DNA of 8,845 nt from CAYYMX01 sp964473045 (GTDB lineage Bacteria; Pseudomonadota; Alphaproteobacteria; Methylaequorales; Methylaequoraceae). Each line of letters begins with the position of its first letter. Positions within the stretch are counted from its first letter, which is position 1. The stretch spans positions 1 to 8,845 of the forward strand of contig CAYYMX010000061.1 in the NCBI GenBank assembly GCA_964473045.1, in the 5' to 3' direction. Under the pieces are notes generated by a model, which searched no databases, was not told the origin of the DNA, and saw only the letters and a program-made list of their open reading frames with translations. Both the position numbers and the translations under genes were made by a program. Positions 6,252-8,845 of the stretch are shown piece by piece.

Positions 6252-7830
6252 GATATTTTTTTTAATTATTTCAATTTTTTTTTCTCTTGATCTTGCTAAT
6301 GGAAAAGAAAGCAGTAAAAATATTTATGGTAATTACCTTTCGTGGAATTTTGCAAAGAATATTGGGGATATTGGAAAGGGTCGTGATTTTTTCACTAATG
6401 TGAATTTTAGTGAATTAAGTGATAACTCAATTGAAGAAATATTTTTTGAATCTGTAATTTTAGGAGATTGGTCAAACGCCAGTTTGATTAGTAATCAAAT
6501 CTTAAAAAAAAACAAAGAAAACTTTGCTGCTAATCTATTTAATGTAACAGAAAGTTTTCTTAATAAAGATGCACAACAATCAATAAAATATTTGAATAGA
6601 ATAAATACACAAGAATTTGATTTGAATTTTATCAAAACTCTTATGATGTGGGTATCCTATCCAAAAAAAACAAACCTAATTCATGAAATTGATGATAATG
6701 ATTGTATTCCGCTTTTATGTTTGCATGGTGGAATTTTTTATATGCTTGAGAATGAGATGCAAACTGCAGAAAAATACTTTAAAAAGTTAAATCAAGATGA
6801 GTTTGGCTCACTTAGAGTTAAAGAATTATTACTTTATAGTTTTTTGAAATTAGATAATGAAGAAATTGCAGCAAAAATATTAAGGGATGTTAGTGAATCT
6901 AATTTAAACTTTCAAAAAAGAAATATTGATTTCTTTTTAAATAATCACAACTACTTAAACCCAGTTTTAAACTCTAATGATGGACTAGCTGAAACTTTTT
7001 ATAATATTTCTAGCTGGTTTTATTCTAAAGACTTGTTCATGTATTCAGCCTTTTTTGGAAATCTATCACTCAGAGTTCGTTCAGATTTTTATGCTATGAA
7101 ATTATTGCTCTTGGGGACTTATAATCAATTGGGTTATGTCAGTTTGGCTAACAAATTACTTAATCAAGTTAGTTCTAAAAATTTGTATTTTTTTAAATTT
7201 GCCCAAATTAAAATTTCATTATTAGAAAAGATTGATAAAAACCATGAGCTACTTAATTATCTCAAAGATTTAAATAAAGAATTTCCTAATAATATTGATA
7301 TAAAAATTTTGTTAGCAGATAAATTAAGAAAAAATAATAATTTTTTAGAATCAATTGTATTTTATTCAGAAATAATTAAAAATGAAAGTGTAGCCAATAA
7401 ATGGAGTTTACATTACTCACGGGGAATAGCCTATGAGAGATTAAATCAGTGGGAAAAAGCTGAGAATGATCTACTGGAGGCTATAGAATTAAGACCTGAC
7501 CAACCATATGTTTTGAATTATTTAGCTTATAGTTGGTTGGACAGAAATTTGAACGTAAATAAAGCTTTAGTTATGCTTGAAAAGGCGATTAAACTAGAGC
7601 CAGGGGACGCCTACATTATTGATTCGTTGGGATGGGCATACTATTTGTCAGGACTTCTCGATAAGTCAATTTATTACTTAGAAAAAGCAGTGACAATTTT
7701 GCCAAATGACGCAACACTAAATGATCATTTGGGAGATGTGTACTGGAAAGTTGGAAGAAACCAAGAAGCTATTTCTCAATGGAAAAAAGTCCTTATTTTT
7801 GACCCAGCGTTTAAAAAAAAAAAAATATAG
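6226..7830 (+). CDS. secreted tetratricopeptide repeat protein
   Basis: From the GTG at 6226 this is a 534-residue protein of unknown function. The start is chosen because it follows AGAAGGGG and opens into a signal peptide: Asp-Arg, Lys, then an Ile/Phe-rich core ending Leu-Ala-Asn-Gly near residue 25. An earlier GTG at 6172 and TTG at 6199 would add up to 18 residues and lie deeper in ETF-QO. The gene overlaps ETF-QO by 26 bases. The first ~390 residues are helical and divergent, possibly degenerate TPR-like. Four clear TPR units span about 393-426, 427-460, 461-494 and 495-528, with Trp/Leu/Gly/Tyr-Ala-Pro spacing. The protein is probably a periplasmic scaffold for protein contacts. The end is doubtful: the frame stops at a TAG just after a 13-A tract, while another frame continues to a TAA at 7854-7856 and reads like the proper C-terminus. 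Confidence 0.85.
   Translation: MDRIIQICKIFFLIISIFFSLDLANGKESSKNIYGNYLSWNFAKNIGDIGKGRDFFTNVNFSELSDNSIEEIFFESVILGDWSNASLISNQILKKNKENFAANLFNVTESFLNKDAQQSIKYLNRINTQEFDLNFIKTLMMWVSYPKKTNLIHEIDDNDCIPLLCLHGGIFYMLENEMQTAEKYFKKLNQDEFGSLRVKELLLYSFLKLDNEEIAAKILRDVSESNLNFQKRNIDFFLNNHNYLNPVLNSNDGLAETFYNISSWFYSKDLFMYSAFFGNLSLRVRSDFYAMKLLLLGTYNQLGYVSLANKLLNQVSSKNLYFFKFAQIKISLLEKIDKNHELLNYLKDLNKEFPNNIDIKILLADKLRKNNNFLESIVFYSEIIKNESVANKWSLHYSRGIAYERLNQWEKAENDLLEAIELRPDQPYVLNYLAYSWLDRNLNVNKALVMLEKAIKLEPGDAYIIDSLGWAYYLSGLLDKSIYYLEKAVTILPNDATLNDHLGDVYWKVGRNQEAISQWKKVLIFDPAFKKKKI
7813..7825 (+). repeat. 13-A homopolymer at the end of the TPR gene
   Basis: Thirteen consecutive A encode four lysines and begin the last codon before the TAG at 7828-7830. 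With one more A, or two fewer, the reading continues as Asn-Ile-Glu-Lys-Lys-Ile-Lys-Lys-Gly-Leu and stops at the TAA at 7854-7856. A second A run (nine) follows at 7831-7839. Tracts this long are prone to polymerase slippage and to sequencing length errors. Confidence 0.85.
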
Positions 7831-7874
7831 AAAAAAAAATTAAAAAAGGTCTTTAATTTGTTATCTTTTTTAAG

Positions 7875-8738
7875 ATGATTGAAATAACAAAAAAATCTAA
7901 CGCAAAGTTAAATTTATTCTTAGAAGTTAAGAGTAAAAGAGAAGACGGCTTTCATAATCTGAGTAGTTTAATGAGTTTTTGTGATTTTGGTGATGAAATA
8001 AATGTTTCTAAATCTAATAATTTTGATTTAAAAATTCTTGGCCCATTTGGAAAAGAATTGGATTCCAGTGAAAATATTATTTGTCTGGCAATAAAAAAAG
8101 TTCAGAATTTAATTAAACAAAAAATAAATGTAAGAATAAAACTAACTAAAAACTTACCTGTTTCTTCGGGCATGGGTGGGGGATCTTCTAATGCTGCAAC
8201 AGTTATACGATGTATTGATGATTTATTTAATTTAAAATTAAAAACAAAGAATATTAACCTGTTATTGTTGTCTATTGGTGCAGATGTCCCATTTTGTTAT
8301 TATGGTAAAACTGCTCTTGTTGAAGGTGTTGGTGAGCATTTGAGGTTTACAGGAAATATTCCAGAATTTTATGTTTTATTAGTCAATCCACTTATAGAAG
8401 TTTCTACTAAAGAAATTTTTAAAAAATTAGATCAAAATTTTTTTCACAATACAGATTTTTCTGAAGAGTTTTTAGAAAAAAATAAAATTATAAATTTCTT
8501 AAAAAGTAGAAAGAATATTTTAGAAGAGCCAGCTATACAAAGTTGTCAGGTCATTTCTAATATTTTATCTGTTCTTAGAAATGAGACAAATTCTTTGATT
8601 AGTAGGATGACTGGCTCAGGTGCTACATGCTATGGATTATTTAATTCTTTAAATGATGTTTCGATAGCTGAAAGAAAAATTAAAAATTTTGACAGAGATT
8701 TGTGGGTAAAAAAAACTAAAATAATTAATAGAATTTGA
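7875..8738 (+). CDS. ispE: 4-diphosphocytidyl-2-C-methyl-D-erythritol kinase
   Basis: This 287-residue GHMP-family kinase phosphorylates the 2-hydroxyl of CDP-methylerythritol with ATP, a cytosolic step of the non-mevalonate (MEP) pathway to isopentenyl diphosphate. Motif 1, AKLNLFL at 10-16, carries the lysine equivalent to the conserved Lys of the E. coli enzyme. His27 in Gly-Phe-His is the usual substrate contact. The ATP loop is LPVSSGMGGGSSNAA at 94-108, the catalytic aspartate is Asp137 in GADVPF, and the third GHMP motif is TGSGAT at 246-251. Length is typical. The ATG at 7875 has no strong Shine-Dalgarno sequence. If the TPR gene really ends at 7856, the gap to ispE is only 18 bases, consistent with co-transcription from the ETF-QO side. 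The tRNA-Gln after it matches a common ispE / tRNA-Gln / prs order, so prs may follow outside the window. Confidence 0.96.
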   Translation: MIEITKKSNAKLNLFLEVKSKREDGFHNLSSLMSFCDFGDEINVSKSNNFDLKILGPFGKELDSSENIICLAIKKVQNLIKQKINVRIKLTKNLPVSSGMGGGSSNAATVIRCIDDLFNLKLKTKNINLLLLSIGADVPFCYYGKTALVEGVGEHLRFTGNIPEFYVLLVNPLIEVSTKEIFKKLDQNFFHNTDFSEEFLEKNKIINFLKSRKNILEEPAIQSCQVISNILSVLRNETNSLISRMTGSGATCYGLFNSLNDVSIAERKIKNFDRDLWVKKTKIINRI

Positions 8739-8750
8739 AATATAATAAGC

Positions 8751-8779
8751 TTGTATTAAAAAACAAAAATGATTATCTT
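8751..8779 (+). promoter_or_regulatory. candidate promoter of tRNA-Gln
   Basis: TTGTAT at 8751-8756 and TATCTT at 8774-8779 are spaced 17 bases and would start transcription near 8786, just ahead of the tRNA. A better -10 word, TATAAT, lies at 8741-8746 but has no matching -35. Both are weak; the tRNA could also be transcribed through from ispE. Confidence 0.22.
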
Positions 8780-8791
8780 TTATTTTCAGAT

Positions 8792-8845
8792 TGGGGTGTG
8801 GCCAAGTGGTAAGGCACCGCTTTTTGGTAGCGGCATTCGTAGGTT
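8792..8845 (+). tRNA. tRNA-Gln (anticodon UUG), 3' end cut by the window
   Basis: The first 54 bases of a tRNA are present. They comprise the acceptor 5' strand TGGGGTG (8792-8798), D stem GCC/GGC (8801-8803 with 8813-8815) around the loop AAGTGGTAA, anticodon stem CCGCT/AGCGG (8817-8821 with 8829-8833, five perfect pairs), and a loop with anticodon TTG at 8824-8826. The variable region CATTC and the start of the T arm GTAGGTT follow. The T-arm 3' half and acceptor 3' strand lie beyond the window. The first base being T (U1) is characteristic of tRNA-Gln. It decodes CAA, and by wobble CAG. Confidence 0.95.

Noticed and set aside
8689..8694. Perfect TTGACA inside the end of ispE as -35 of the tRNA promoter
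   Set aside because: No -10 box lies at an acceptable distance; the nearest AT-rich word is 22 bases away.

Overview
The window reads as a compact stretch of chromosome from an AT-rich, gene-dense alphaproteobacterium, probably of the streamlined marine kind. The basis for this is the very low G+C by eye, intergenic gaps mostly below 65 bases, several stop/start overlaps, weak Shine-Dalgarno sites, and the set udg, etf-qo, TPR gene, ispE, tRNA-Gln, a neighbourhood I associate from memory with Rhodospirillales-like genomes. The lineage is inference. No mobile element, CRISPR array, prophage gene or defence gene was seen.

Layout. Bases 1-154 hold no gene I can support. A secreted alpha/beta hydrolase (155-1048, +) ends one base from the end of a leftward block. 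That block, transcribed from about 4551 down to 1050, holds a family 4 uracil-DNA glycosylase, MoaB, a seven-bladed beta-propeller protein and a periplasmic substrate-binding protein. The last two belong to families named for PQQ-dependent alcohol dehydrogenase systems. A 53-base AT-only-looking gap (4552-4604) separates this block from a rightward block: electron-transfer flavoprotein-ubiquinone oxidoreductase, a secreted TPR protein, IspE, and a tRNA-Gln(UUG) cut by the window edge.

How the genes work together. The rightward block is housekeeping: feeding electrons from flavoprotein dehydrogenases into the quinone pool, isoprenoid precursor synthesis, and a tRNA. The leftward block joins DNA repair and molybdenum cofactor synthesis to a two-gene remnant or satellite of a PQQ-alcohol oxidation locus. 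Its usual ABC ATPase, permease, quinoprotein dehydrogenase and cytochrome partners are not here.

Most interesting points. (1) A 13-A tract at the end of the TPR gene, followed out of frame by what looks like the true C-terminus, which suggests slippage or a homopolymer error. (2) An 8-G tract that encodes the conserved glycine run at the end of ETF-QO and appears also to supply the ribosome binding site and start codon of the TPR gene. (3) The PQQ-type pair isolated from its partners. (4) A family 4 uracil-DNA glycosylase with too few cysteines for the usual iron-sulfur cluster. I did not find a wholly new system; most of the window is ordinary.
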